This document shows positions 33,226 to 43,902 of a stretch of 64,000 nucleotides of DNA, one piece after another. Origin of the DNA: Mycocentrospora acerina (taxonomy: Eukaryota > Ascomycota > Dothideomycetes > Pleosporales); contig JAKUHH010000395.1 in assembly GCA_022701365.1 (NCBI GenBank), forward strand, positions 1 to 64,000. The letters are read 5' to 3'. The notes beneath the pieces are model-generated. The model saw nothing but the letters and a program-made list of their open reading frames with translations. It had not been told where the DNA came from and ran no database searches. Both the position numbers and the translations under genes were made by a program. The stretch's first letter is position 1, and every line of letters starts with the position of its first letter.

Positions 33226-34779
33226 ATGCCCGCTCGCCATCCCCGCATACCAAATGTCAAACTCGCAAACTTCTTCTCACAGTCAACCCCATTTCGCTCT
33301 TTGGTGCAAGTCGCCGCATCAGAGTCCCTCTACAACCGTATTGCCTCGCTGAACGTCTCAACGACCTTCTTTACGCCCAGAATCACGAACATATCCACTC
33401 TGGGACCCTCGATAACACCGCGATTATACCCACACAAGATGGACAAGATGCAGACCGACACACTGCTTGTCGATCCTCAGCGATTGGGCAAAATCACCTT
33501 CAAGACGTCTGGCACTGATTTGATTGACGAGTGGGACATTCAGTACTCAGATGGCAAAGATTATGAAAGCTTGAAGAGAGCAGCAGAAGAGATAGTAAAT
33601 ACAGACACGCCAGTAGCATTCCCAACAGAGACTGTTTACGGTCTTGGAGCGGACGCGACAAGAAGCACTGCAGTAAAGGCTATTTTTGCTGCAAAGGGAC
33701 GTCCATCAGACAACCCTTTAATCGTACATATACATTCGCTCCCACAGCTACGAGCATTGCTATCTGGGAATAAGGAAGTCACAGGAGATGTCGAACCAGG
33801 GCTGGATCCTATACCCGCAATCTACAGACCACTGATCGAGCGCTTCTGGCCCGGCCCCCTCACAATCATCCTCCCAGCCCCAAGCAACTCTGTCCTCGCA
33901 CCAGAGGTCACAGCCGGACTCCCAACATTCGGCGCTCGCATGCCGCGATCTATCCTTGCCCTCTCTCTCCTGCGCCTTTGTGGACGCCCACTTGCAGGGC
34001 CCTCCGCCAATGCTTCTACACGTCCTTCACCCACAGCTGCTGAACATGTCTTCGATGATCTGCAGGGGAGGATACACACAATTATTGACGGAGGACCATG
34101 CGAAGTTGGTGTTGAAAGCACAGTCGTAGACGGGCTCTCAAGCCCACCAAGCATTCTCCGACCGGGTGGTGTGACGGTGGATCAGCTCAGGCAATGTCCA
34201 GGATGGGAAAACGTCGCAGTTGGATACAAAGATAAACAAGAAGGTGGCGCAAGTAAGCCGCGAGCACCAGGGATGAAATACAGACACTACAGCCCCAAGG
34301 CAGAGGTTATACTATTTGAGGCTGGTGCTGGGAAACCAACCATTGAGGAAATCAAGGGCAAGAAGAATGTTGGCATCATCCGCACAAAGAGTTGGCGTCC
34401 AGCATTGGATTTGGATACTGGGAGACAAGAGTCTGTGCAACCGAACGGACAAACAAACGGCATCTCACAACCTACAATCGCACCATCCCTCGCCGATAAC
34501 GCCCCATCACGCGTCTCCAATCTCCTCCGCTCAGTTATTCAACACCAAATTCCGCACGCAGAGCGGTACACATTAAAATCCGAGGGCATTGAGATATGGG
34601 ATATTAACCTTGGTGCGGAAACAGAAGGCGTGGCGAGAGGCTTGTTCTCTGCACTTCGAGAGTTGGATAAGAAGGGTGTAGAAATCATTTACGTGGAGGG
34701 CATAAGTGATCAGAGTGGAGACGACATTGCGGCTGCAGTTATGAACCGTTTGAGGAAGGCAGCTGAGATTAGGGTGTAG
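33226..34779 (+). CDS. sua5: Threonylcarbamoyl-AMP synthase Sua5, two possible starts
   Basis: Makes threonylcarbamoyl-AMP from threonine, bicarbonate and ATP for the t6A37 modification of ANN-decoding tRNAs. The frame has no intron. From 33226 it encodes 517 residues, from the in-frame ATG at 33439 446 residues. The YrdC domain shows ETVYGLGADAT, the KGRPSDNPLIVH substrate-binding segment and GPSANASTRPSPT. The linker PGMKYRHYSPKAEV leads into the C-terminal Sua5 domain found in archaeal and fungal forms. The 71-residue N-terminal extension is basic, rich in Ser, Thr, Arg and Phe, and almost free of acidic residues, like a mitochondrial presequence. Leaky scanning could give mitochondrial and cytosolic forms from one mRNA. 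Little space separates it from the 3' end of rad21. Confidence 0.92.
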   Translation: MPARHPRIPNVKLANFFSQSTPFRSLVQVAASESLYNRIASLNVSTTFFTPRITNISTLGPSITPRLYPHKMDKMQTDTLLVDPQRLGKITFKTSGTDLIDEWDIQYSDGKDYESLKRAAEEIVNTDTPVAFPTETVYGLGADATRSTAVKAIFAAKGRPSDNPLIVHIHSLPQLRALLSGNKEVTGDVEPGLDPIPAIYRPLIERFWPGPLTIILPAPSNSVLAPEVTAGLPTFGARMPRSILALSLLRLCGRPLAGPSANASTRPSPTAAEHVFDDLQGRIHTIIDGGPCEVGVESTVVDGLSSPPSILRPGGVTVDQLRQCPGWENVAVGYKDKQEGGASKPRAPGMKYRHYSPKAEVILFEAGAGKPTIEEIKGKKNVGIIRTKSWRPALDLDTGRQESVQPNGQTNGISQPTIAPSLADNAPSRVSNLLRSVIQHQIPHAERYTLKSEGIEIWDINLGAETEGVARGLFSALRELDKKGVEIIYVEGISDQSGDDIAAAVMNRLRKAAEIRV

Positions 34780-35088
34780 CGTTCGCAACGTCATGATTTT
34801 GTGGGAGAGAATTCAAACGATGAAACAAATTTATTTCTCAGATTATAGTGCAATGCTTAATTGAAGAGATGAGCAATGAGAAGTTGCTTTGTGGAAATCG
34901 GGTGCAAAAGAGACACCGATCTAAGAAAGGTACATGGCGCCACAGATTTAGCGTTGAAGCCGTGAATACCATACAGCCTTTTACGCCCACTGCATAACAG
35001 TCATCCGAGAACTACTACGTCCCATTGTTCAGATGTTCTACTCCTCAACAACAAACAACAATCAACAGTAATTCCAACCCTGCTCACC
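34780..35088. other. Short intergenic, promoter of aldoxime dehydratase gene
   Basis: About 300 bases separate sua5 from the next start. The start codon lies in a CTCACCATG context preceded by AACAA repeats typical of fungal 5' leaders. No other feature is seen. Confidence 0.5.
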
Positions 35089-36177
35089 ATGTCCTGCCCA
35101 GCGCGACTGTATCCATTCCAAAAGCCCAAGAATCATCGCCTTCCCATTCCAAGATTTAGGCTCAACTTGCCAGACGGCACAACCCATGTCTACACATCAT
35201 ATATCGGGCTACAACAGCGTTCCGACGATCAGGCAACTACAGATGCAAAGGCCAAAGCTCTAGACACAATCCAACAATGGCTCAACGCAAGTGACCACCC
35301 ATCAGCATCCGAGTCCTTTTCCCTCATCGAAGGCGACAACATGGAAAACACCACAATCTGGGTCTGCTACTGGGTGGACTCTACAGCCCGAACCCGCAGT
35401 CTCCAAGCCCTCGACCTCCCCTCCCTCCACTCCAATCTCCCCCTCCCAGGCCGCACCTCCATCGGCCTCTGGCACGAGAGCTTCGCCACGCAACTCTCCC
35501 GCCTAGAAACAAACTACTCGGGCCTCGACTACCTCCCAGGCATGGCACGCATCCCGCACACCACCACCGAAGAACACACCCTCTCTGCCTACTGGGGCGC
35601 AGCACGCGACCGCATCCCAGACTCGGCGCACGACCTCTTCCCCCACGCTGCAGACATTCCACATCCCACTTCGATCCCACGCGGCCTGGGCCAGCACCTC
35701 GCAGGCACTAATCACAATAACCTCGTGCACATCCGATCCGGCCAGTTCTGGGCCAACTGCAGCCAGCAGGAGGCGGATTCGTACGAGAGGAAGCTCGAGC
35801 CTACGCTCCGCGCGGGGCTGCAGTACCTGCGTGAGAATGCGGCGGGGACAGGCGCACTGGCGATCCGGTATCTGAGGAATGTAGGCGGGGGGGAGCAGAA
35901 TGGACTAGCAGTGGGGGCGCGCGAGCAAAAGGAGACGTGTGGTGTGGGGTTTTTTGCTAGTCTGGAGGATTTGGAGACCTGGGCAAAGAGTCATCAGTCG
36001 CATTTGGGGATTTGGAGGGGCGCTATGGCGCATTATAAGGCGTTTGGCGAGGATAGGCGGTTCCGCACTTGGCATGAGGTGTGTGTGGTGAGGGAGGGGG
36101 AGGCGCGGTTTGAGTATGTTAATTGTGGGCCTGGGACGGGGGTGATGGGGTTGGTTCCGCTTGAGGAGAGGGGGTAG
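35089..36177 (+). CDS. Haem-containing aldoxime dehydratase (phenylacetaldoxime dehydratase family)
   Basis: An intronless 362-residue protein. The family dehydrates aldoximes (R-CH=N-OH) to nitriles in a haem b pocket where the aldoxime nitrogen binds iron directly. The C-terminal part carries SHLGIWRGAMAH, which places the proximal His region, and FRTWHEVCV, matching the conserved His near the active site. The N-terminal part matches the family in length and in the VCYW and GLWHESF positions. In fungi such genes are often linked to use or detoxification of plant-derived nitriles and aldoximes; no nitrilase or P450 gene is adjacent here. The coding GC content is high, like the neighbouring housekeeping genes, so there is no sign of recent transfer. 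Confidence 0.82.
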   Translation: MSCPARLYPFQKPKNHRLPIPRFRLNLPDGTTHVYTSYIGLQQRSDDQATTDAKAKALDTIQQWLNASDHPSASESFSLIEGDNMENTTIWVCYWVDSTARTRSLQALDLPSLHSNLPLPGRTSIGLWHESFATQLSRLETNYSGLDYLPGMARIPHTTTEEHTLSAYWGAARDRIPDSAHDLFPHAADIPHPTSIPRGLGQHLAGTNHNNLVHIRSGQFWANCSQQEADSYERKLEPTLRAGLQYLRENAAGTGALAIRYLRNVGGGEQNGLAVGAREQKETCGVGFFASLEDLETWAKSHQSHLGIWRGAMAHYKAFGEDRRFRTWHEVCVVREGEARFEYVNCGPGTGVMGLVPLEERG

Positions 36178-37332
36178 CTGGTGCGTGAGACGGGGAAAGG
36201 GGGGTGGAGTGAAGTGTGGTGTTTTGGTTAGTCGTAGGAGTAAGACGGTCACTGAACAGTATCCGAGTACAAATCAGCGTGAATTGCCTGTACAAGCTGC
36301 AAAGTAATTATAATCAAGTTCCGAAAACTACTCAATGGCATTAGCATAAACATTTTCCCTGGGTATAGTTCTTGACACGGCTACGTCGTGTAGAAGCTCA
36401 CTGGAATTAATGTTTATTAACTAACCTACCTCTTCATCCCCCTCAACCCATCAAACAAACATCCAAAAACAAAAAAAATGTAGGTCTCACTTCCACATCT
36501 CTCTCCGTGCATTGATTCCCCCATTTTTTTCTCTTCTTCTCCCTTTCAGTAGCCATTATCCCCACAGCACCAGACAAGATAACCACCCTCTGTCAGATTC
36601 TTTGGAAGAAGAAGAAGAAGAAGAAGAAGAAGAAGAAGAAAAAAATGGTAAATTCACACAACAAAAAGACGAACAACTCATCACATCACATTACAAAAAA
36701 AAAGAAAAAAAGAAGTGAATGGAAGGATTTTTGTTGTTTCTACTCTTGGATTCATGATTTTAAAAAAAAACCCAAAAATTTAAGGGAAAAGAAGATCTAG
36801 AGAATACCTACAACTTCACCGAGAGAAACACCCTAATATATATTGATTCTTTTTTCTTTTTCACTTCCTCATATGTCGTTCTTATAATTTTTGAATTTCC
36901 CCCCTCTCTCTCTTTGTGCTTCATTTACCATCCCAATCATGTCCTATTGTATACTAATTACTGCACACGTAAATCTCATCACTCTTTTTCACGTGGAGAA
37001 AACTCAGTACCAATAATCACAATATATATATATATATCAATTTTCAAATTGGAGAAGGCGCCTCATGTTCCAGTCATCTAGCTACATCTCACTCTGTAGA
37101 TGCCTTTGTCGACAAAAAACCAATCGACCGTATTATGGGTTTCCGTGGAAACGCAAGCGCATCTGTAAACCCAGCTGGGACGACAAAAAACCCATCCCAT
37201 TCGCCTACTCCAGACTACCTATTCGCAGCCTGTGGACGCCAATGCTATGCGCGTTCAAATACATGACCGTGCGCCGAAACGGAACAGTCACCCGCCAAAA
37301 CGCCTTATAGTACATGCAAACACATAGTTTCG
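36178..37332. other. Convergent intergenic with microsatellites
   Basis: Between the 3' ends of the dehydratase and cullin genes. It holds a GAA repeat (36605-36640), A-rich runs near 36695-36780 and a TA repeat (about 37022-37037). Frames here are low complexity. Part of it is presumably the 3' UTR of both genes. Confidence 0.65.
36605..36640. repeat. GAA trinucleotide repeat
   Basis: About twelve consecutive GAA units in the convergent intergenic space. No function is indicated. Confidence 0.95.
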
Positions 37333-40070
37333 CTATGCTAGGTACCGGTATGAGTCAACCTTTGCACCTTCAACACGCTCGAGATACTCGCGCTCAATAA
37401 GCGACTCAACACGCTTCTTGATCATGGTGACTTCGGGCTTGAATTGACCTGACAGCTGGTTGAGCGTTTCTATAATGAGCTGCTGATGGGAGAGCTCTTT
37501 GCGTTGTCTGGACTCATTGTTAGTCTAGTCTTGAGCGACTGGGGTCGTGCTACATACTTCATGATTCGCACAACTGCGGCCTCAATGCAGAATTGGCGTG
37601 AATCGTCATTCTTCTTCTCAGTCTCTCTTCGCTCTCGATCGCTCTCGACCTTGTTGCCACTGCTGACAACACCAACCTTGATCTTGACAAATTTACCGTT
37701 GAAACTTTCGTTGAACGAAAACTTGTCGCTTGGTTTTACGTCCTTGGACATGGGCTCCTTTACAAGAATGCGTGTTTTGGGGGCGACAGCGAGCGACTGC
37801 AGATTTCTGATCAGGTCGTTGCGAGGAATGTTTGTCTGAGCCTGTATCTCTTCAAAGCTCAGGGATTGATCTGAGCGCAATTCATTGAAAAGCAGCAGAA
37901 TCACCATGCCGTATGTCGATACGTTGAGATCATGTCGACGCTCTTTGAAAGATCCATCCTTCTGCGGCACTTTAGGGAAGACGGCCTTGATATCTGCCGA
38001 GCCCATGTTGGCAAGCCACGTGAGCTGTCTCCCTTGATGCTTGGTGTTGTAGTACTTCTCGAACCCGCGCTTGATCTTCTCTACTGCAACCGGGAAGTTG
38101 CATCGAGGTCGCTTGTCCTCCTCGTCGTCGGCTGCACCACCCATGGTCTCAAGTGACCATGTCATACTAGTCAGGACGTTGATTGCTAGCTCGATACGCT
38201 TTGGATCCTTCTCTCCAAGACCCTCAACATGCTTCTTAAAGCCAGCAGTGAGTTCCTCTGATATGGTCATATCTTTGAACATGGCCTCCAACTTGAGTGT
38301 GAAGTTGTTGCCAAGCTCGATCTTCATCTTAGAAATCATTTGCTTCTCAACTTCGTTGCTGATCGATTTGTTCATCAACAGTCGTCGGCAGAGATGCTTC
38401 TTGTAGTAGCGCTCGAAAAGATCCTTGTCTTGCACATATCGCAACAAGATGATAGCCTTGTCCAATACAATATCAATTTCTGTTTCCGTCTTTCCTTTAA
38501 TTCCCTTCTTCATGTTCTCGTCGATGAAGAGAGAGATGTACTCGGACGAACGCGGGAATGTTGGTGAGTTGATGAAATCTGCGAAGCTCCTCGTCACAGC
38601 CTGTTGCAGCAGACCGTCTGACTCGAACGATTCTCTCCAAATCTTATCAAACTTGTCTTTCAATACAAGGACATCTTCGACCCATTTGATTGCCGCAACT
38701 GTCTGCTGGTTGATTCGCTTCTCTTGCGCGGCTCCCTTGCCCTTCTCTGCAGGATCGGCTGCTGGAGCTGGCGCGGTGGCTTGTGATGCAGCAATGGCGT
38801 CGTTGTTGATGTCGGTACCCATGGCAACAATGCGCTTCTGTATAGCACGAGTGACTTCCTCTTTCTTTTCGTCCACTCGTCTGTTCAGATCATAGACAAG
38901 ATTCAACTCGTCTAGCCTGTCATTGTCGATCATAAATCGAACGCCGCTGTCCATCTCTACAAGTTCATGTATCCGGTTTTTGATCAACTCATCCTCGACA
39001 ACCTTTTGAATCTTAGATCCGGTGCTCTCTGACAACGTCTGCTTACATCGTTCGTCCTCTTCATATATTCTTCTTCGCGCGTGCTTGCAGTATGCACCTG
39101 CATCAGAGTCACGCAGCAGGAGCTCCGACTCGCTCCTGTAGAATTCCCGGCTAGTTTCGAGATATTCCTTCTCGAATGAGACGTTGTACAGACGCTGCTC
39201 TTCTGACTCGGTCTCATCTTCGTGTAGACCCTCAAGCATCCACACACAGGACTTGATGAGGTGCTTGTCGATAACATCGCCGTCGCGTTCCATCTGGATC
39301 TGATCGAGGATGGTGTAGTTAAGGAGGCTCAGGATCGCGCGATCATCGATTGTGGAAACGGGAGAGTTGAGGATTTCGTCGCGGAATAGAACCATGGCTG
39401 CGTTAAATATGGACGGTCGTCGATGGTCTGCACAGTAGACACGGTCCTGGGTAGATGGCGCGTTAGTTGAGTGCTTTCGACTGGATGTGTGGGCTGGGCA
39501 GCAGAGAGTCTTACCATGTACATCAGCACATCTGCCAGCATGCTCATGCACACTTGGTGGTCGCCCCATGCCTGCTTGAGCCCCTTGAGGAACTTCTCGC
39601 CTGCCACACGACGCTCGTTGGTCGTTGTGCCACCGAGGCTCTGCGCGTTCGCAAGTAGGTTCGGCGAGAGCATCTGCTGGATGGCGGCGCGTACCTCGCT
39701 GCTCAGCCACTTGCGCTCGAAATCGTGGACATGGTTGTATAGTTCCTGGCCCTTTTTCTTGAGCACGATGCGGTAGGCGTGGCGATACAGCTCCTCGTAC
39801 GAGAGCTTCGAGGCGTTTTTGGTGTGGATCTCGCGGAAGGCAGCTTCGATGGTGGCCCACGTGTTCTCAAAGTCTACTTCATCGCCATGGAGGCCCTGGA
39901 GTTGCCGCATTGTCAGCTTGGTGGTTTACAGAGGATCTGTGGGGTGGCCAAGGGAAGCAGCTACTGCTGCAAGTTGCTGCCCATATACAGCGAGGGCAGG
40001 GTGAAGGTGAAGGTGGCTGACATACCCTGCGCGGCGGCCGTATACGCTGGCGGCCCCGTCCTGCGATCAT
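37333..40070 (-). CDS. cul3: Cullin-3, scaffold of BTB-type ubiquitin ligases
   Basis: Scaffold linking BTB substrate adaptors to the Rbx1 RING protein. Four exons on the minus strand: 40070-40026, 39895-39515, 39446-37558 and 37507-37333, giving 829 residues. The 15-codon first exon encodes MIAGRGRQRIRPPRR, similar to the basic N-terminus of fungal Cul3 proteins. Its 130-nt intron uses GTATGT and GCTGAC. The N-terminal repeats follow from FENTWATIEAAFREI, the cullin homology domain includes YYKKHLCRRLLMNKS, and the last exon completes the neddylation domain MIKKRVESLIEREYLER and the terminal DSYRYLA. The neddylated lysine lies in the IKKRV segment. Introns 2 and 3 are 68 and 50 nt, both with CTAAC branch sites. 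The basic N-terminus favours Cul3 over Cul1 and Cul4. A divergent neighbour is zim17. Confidence 0.93.
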
Positions 40071-40510
40071 TTTTCGCTGTGCCCTTCACGTGGTGGAAGC
40101 TGGCAGAGCGTCGAGGAGCTGTAGACGTAGGGGCTAGCCGAACCGGGTTGGCGGACAAGCGTCGGGGGTCGCGAGTAGAAGACGTGGTTCTATTCGCAGG
40201 GGCGCAGGCACACAGGCATGGCGCGGAGGCAGTTGGCGGGAAAGAGTGGCGGCCCAGGCTGTCGAGGGCGTCGAGGGCGAAGCCGATGTCTAGGTGGATG
40301 TCGCTCCCGCGGCGGCGTTAGGCGGGGGTTGCGTTGCCCGCGCGCAGCAGATGACGGAACATGACTTGACTTTGCTCTTGGCAGCTCGGTGAAGACAGCT
40401 CTTGTCCGCACGTCTGCCCGCCGCCGCCATACTGCCATACTGTCATACTGCCATCCTGCCATCCTGCTATACTGTTCGTCTTTGCCTGGTCCCCTGCTAC
40501 ATATACGCCA
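40071..40510. other. Divergent promoter between cul3 and zim17
   Basis: This 440-bp space must hold both promoters. A short run of ACTGCCATACTGTCATACTG repeats lies at about 40430-40480, just upstream of the zim17 start. Frames crossing it show no protein-like content. Confidence 0.6.
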
Positions 40511-41184
40511 ATGCGCCCTACCTCGTCTTTGTTGCGTGCGTTCTCCCGCACACGTGCGCCCTGGGCTGTAAGAGCACCTGCAGAGCACGCCCCAGCACCC
40601 TCAAGGCGCCTCTTCCACACTCCGCCAACGCCAGCGGGGACTCGACCTTCACCCATCCTTTCCAGAGTGCGACTAGCTCCTGCCGCACGCTTCGAGTCCA
40701 GCTCAGCCGCTCCGCCCCCGCCTGGTACCACGACAACAGCGCCTGAATCGCGACTAGACCGCGACCAGGTTCCCTCATACGAACTGACATTCACCTGCAA
40801 TGTCTGCAAGACACGCTCGTCCCATCGCCTGTCGAAACAGGGATATCACCATGGGACTGTCTTGATCTCGTGTCCGGACTGCAAGAACAAGCATCTCATC
40901 AGCGACCATCTGAAGGTGGGTTGAGCACCCGCTCCACAGAAACACTTTTAACGAGTGTGCAGATATTCTCTGACAAGTCGGTGACCATCGAAGACCTCCT
41001 GCGAGAAAAAGGCGACCTCATTAAAAAGGGCTCCCTCAGTGCAGAGGGCGATGTCGAATTCTGGGACGACGGAAGCCAAACCCCTCGATCTGCGCACTTC
41101 CACCCAGACTCGAAACCAAAGGGCGACAATCGATTTGTCGCTCAGCCCTCTTCGCCAAAGTCATCGCAAGATCCCACCGAGTAA
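40511..41184 (+). CDS. zim17: Mitochondrial DNL-type zinc finger, Hsp70 escort protein Zim17/Hep1
   Basis: Keeps the mitochondrial Hsp70 Ssc1 soluble in the matrix and so supports protein import and Fe-S cluster assembly. Exons 40511-40915 and 40963-41184 (47-nt intron, GTGGGT to GTGCAG) give 208 residues. Residues 1-85 form an Arg/Ala/Ser/Pro-rich presequence with few acidic residues. The zinc ribbon has CNVC and, 22 residues later, CPDC, followed by KNKHLISDHL and, after the splice, IFSDKSVTIEDLL. This DHL replaces the DNL for which the family is named, as in other fungal members. The tail after residue 150 is variable and polar. The intron falls inside the domain, so the spliced form is required. 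Confidence 0.92.
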
Positions 41185-43902
41185 GATACCCACGACGTCC
41201 AGACTGCTCATCAGTCAGGGTCCATGTACAACAAGTCAATACTGTATAAATATGTATGAACAATACTTAGCGTAAACGAGCACCTGGGAAACCCCTACAT
41301 ATATAGCTCACATACTCAAACTCGCATGGCAATAATGTGAGTAGGTAGGCTGTGCAACTTGCCTCTTTTTCTTGATTGCGACAACATCGCATTCAATGTG
41401 CGACTCTTCTTTTTTCTTCATCCTGTAGTCTCTTCTTTCCCTTTCTCTTCCCTCTTATCTCATTTAATTGCTCGTCCTACAACTATTCACATCGTGGTGA
41501 CCTCTCCAGGGAACGACACGTGCGAACTATATCAACAAGCTTATATCGACACTCGAAACATTTCGGTGTTTCCGTTTGTGATACATGCATTCCCCATGCT
41601 CCATGCAACGGTTCGTGAACGGCTAGAGAGTGTGGACCGAACGATGTTCGTACCAGTAGTTCGTTATATTAAGTACGTTGTGCTAGACAACGAGTGTAAC
41701 TAGATATCGCGTTGCAAATCCGAACATGTGTGTCGGATATCACGCGAACACGAATGGAGTGCCGCTGTTAGCGGCTTGCCGCGTCTTCACACGAGGCGCC
41801 TCCCGAGGGACTAGTGATCGACGACCCAAGGTTCAAGAGAAACCTAAACTGCGCATTCGGAAGTCTTGTGTTTGGGGCTTTGTGCCTGAGATTTGAAATT
41901 GGGAACCAGAACAGAGAGTGTGAACTTTCAGCTTAGCGTCGAGAGGCGCAAGCATCGCTCTTTCTCGGCATGGCAGAGTCTCTTTGTCTGCCTCGCATGA
42001 GAGCGAAAACTTGTAGGGATGACATGAAGAGAAGCCAAGCTGCGTTGAGAAATTACGAACTGCACAAAGCGAGGGCAGGCGCATAAGCTCTGCATGCTGC
42101 GTTGCCGGCTAATCCATGTTTAATTCTCAGAAGTCGTTCTGCCGTTCGTTGGCGATTGGTACGACTGCTCTTCCATTGACGAATAGGAAATCTGCTTGTG
42201 GGGGATTTTACGTGGACATGCTGGGATGCAGAAAAAAGGTGGCAGACAGAAAGATGGGGAGACAAATCTGGAGCGCAAAACTTCAAGACAGGGTTGCATT
42301 CGGGACAAGACGGTGACGTAGCGGTGATTTTGGTGTGTGTGCGTTAGCTGGAGGGAAGTATGGATTGTGCACATGCTTTTACGGAAGATATTTGCTCCCC
42401 CATGAATGACATGCAACTGCTGAGCGCTCGACAGAAGAAAACACAAACAGCCACAGCCACAGAAATAGAACTGGCGAAGAGGATGCTTGCTCGTAGTCTT
42501 TGCCCACGTGGAATCCCTGTTCGTGTTTTGGAATGCGAGATGCTTTGGCGACCTCAATGTCAAGTCTTATCCTAGGCATGTCACAAATATGCAGAGAGAT
42601 GTCCTTGGCCGTTGCACAAGCACGCCTAGCAACCTGCAAGCGAGTGAATGTGATGCGACAGAATAACAGCCTATCGATAAGCGGAGTCGAAATTGAACCC
42701 GACGAGAATCGACCCAACACGAACTCGTTGCTGTTGTGCCTCGACTGCTCGGCGCAGCTTCGATGAATTTATACGTCACCATCGCCGCAGCGTCGTCAGC
42801 ACATGCCCAGCACGTCTTCGCGTCTCCCCGGCCGGCGTCCCTTCCCAATCTCGACGGTAACCCGACTCAGCCCTCAGTCGCTGAATCGACAACCCTCTCC
42901 CTTCATCACCAAAAGTCGACTTTGCAAACAAATCAGATGACTTGAAACGAGTGCCGCGCACCGATGCTTATGGCAGACGTCATGTCATTTTGCAGCAACA
43001 CCAGGAACCACCGAAAGTCCGATTGCGGGAGATGAAGGTGTGACGGGAGCCGCCAAGCGAGGAGTGCAGCTCGGTTCGAGAACAAGAGAGCGATCGTTGC
43101 TACGGCTCCACGCTCTCCGCACCACATCAACGTATGGCTTGTGCGAATGTGTCAAGCCCCTATCTAATTTGCCGTTTTATCAACGAGAGAAATGCGCAGG
43201 AAGACATGTGTGTTGGAAAGCCACTCTAAAAGTGACTGCGCGGACGACCTGTCGCTCGTTGTTTTCACCGTGCCCCTGGCGGCTGTGCCTGCGTCGTGGC
43301 TGCGGGTTCCTGAATGTCGAAACGGCGGCGCAAAAAAGTGTCAAGTCGGGCAACGCCACGCAGATCTGCTGCAGCAATCAAGCTTTGTCAGGCCGATCGT
43401 TGGACAGTCCGAGCACTGACCAGGATAGCGTCGTTTCGTCGTCTTGGAGGCGTTACCCGCTGTGAGTGGTGGGCGCTTCGCCCTTCCATCAAAATGTTCC
43501 TGACGCTTGACCCTGGAAGACCTCCCGCTGGCTCGCTGCAGCTTGTCTTAGCGCTGCCAGGTTTAGAAGAGTCTGAGTCCTTTCGGCTGATTGTCGCCTT
43601 CGTCTAGACCGTAGTTTGTCGTGGGTGGTGGATTCCGCATCCCCCGCCCTGGTATATGAACTGAGCCAACCCCGTAATCCCCATTCTCTCACATTCCCTC
43701 ATTCAAACCACGGTGCCGTTGCTGTTACTTCCCAAGAGCTTTTGCTCAGTCCATTCTTTGTCTTACTAGACACCACTTTCTTTACCGCATATCAGCAACT
43801 GCCCTGGTCGGCTCGGTCTCCTGCGCTCAAGAAGCTGCAACTTTTTCAACAACAACACCCTAGGACTTCACATATACAGCAATTCCTCACAACACCATCG
43901 AA
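41185..43902. other. Long intergenic region, no supported gene
   Basis: About 2.7 kb upstream of the GH128 gene. Frames overlap on both strands, none has recognisable domain content or clean splice joins, and I found no tRNA or transposon ends. The final few hundred bases, with pyrimidine-rich and AACAACA sequence near 43840-43900, look like promoter and leader of the glucanase gene. Confidence 0.5.

Noticed and set aside
32540..33253. 237-codon minus-strand frame overlapping the rad21 3' end
   Set aside because: It runs antisense to the conserved Rad21 winged helix and has no recognisable content.
43040..43465. 141-codon plus-strand frame upstream of the GH128 gene
   Set aside because: Composition is Cys/Arg-rich and irregular, there is no domain, and other frames overlap it equally.
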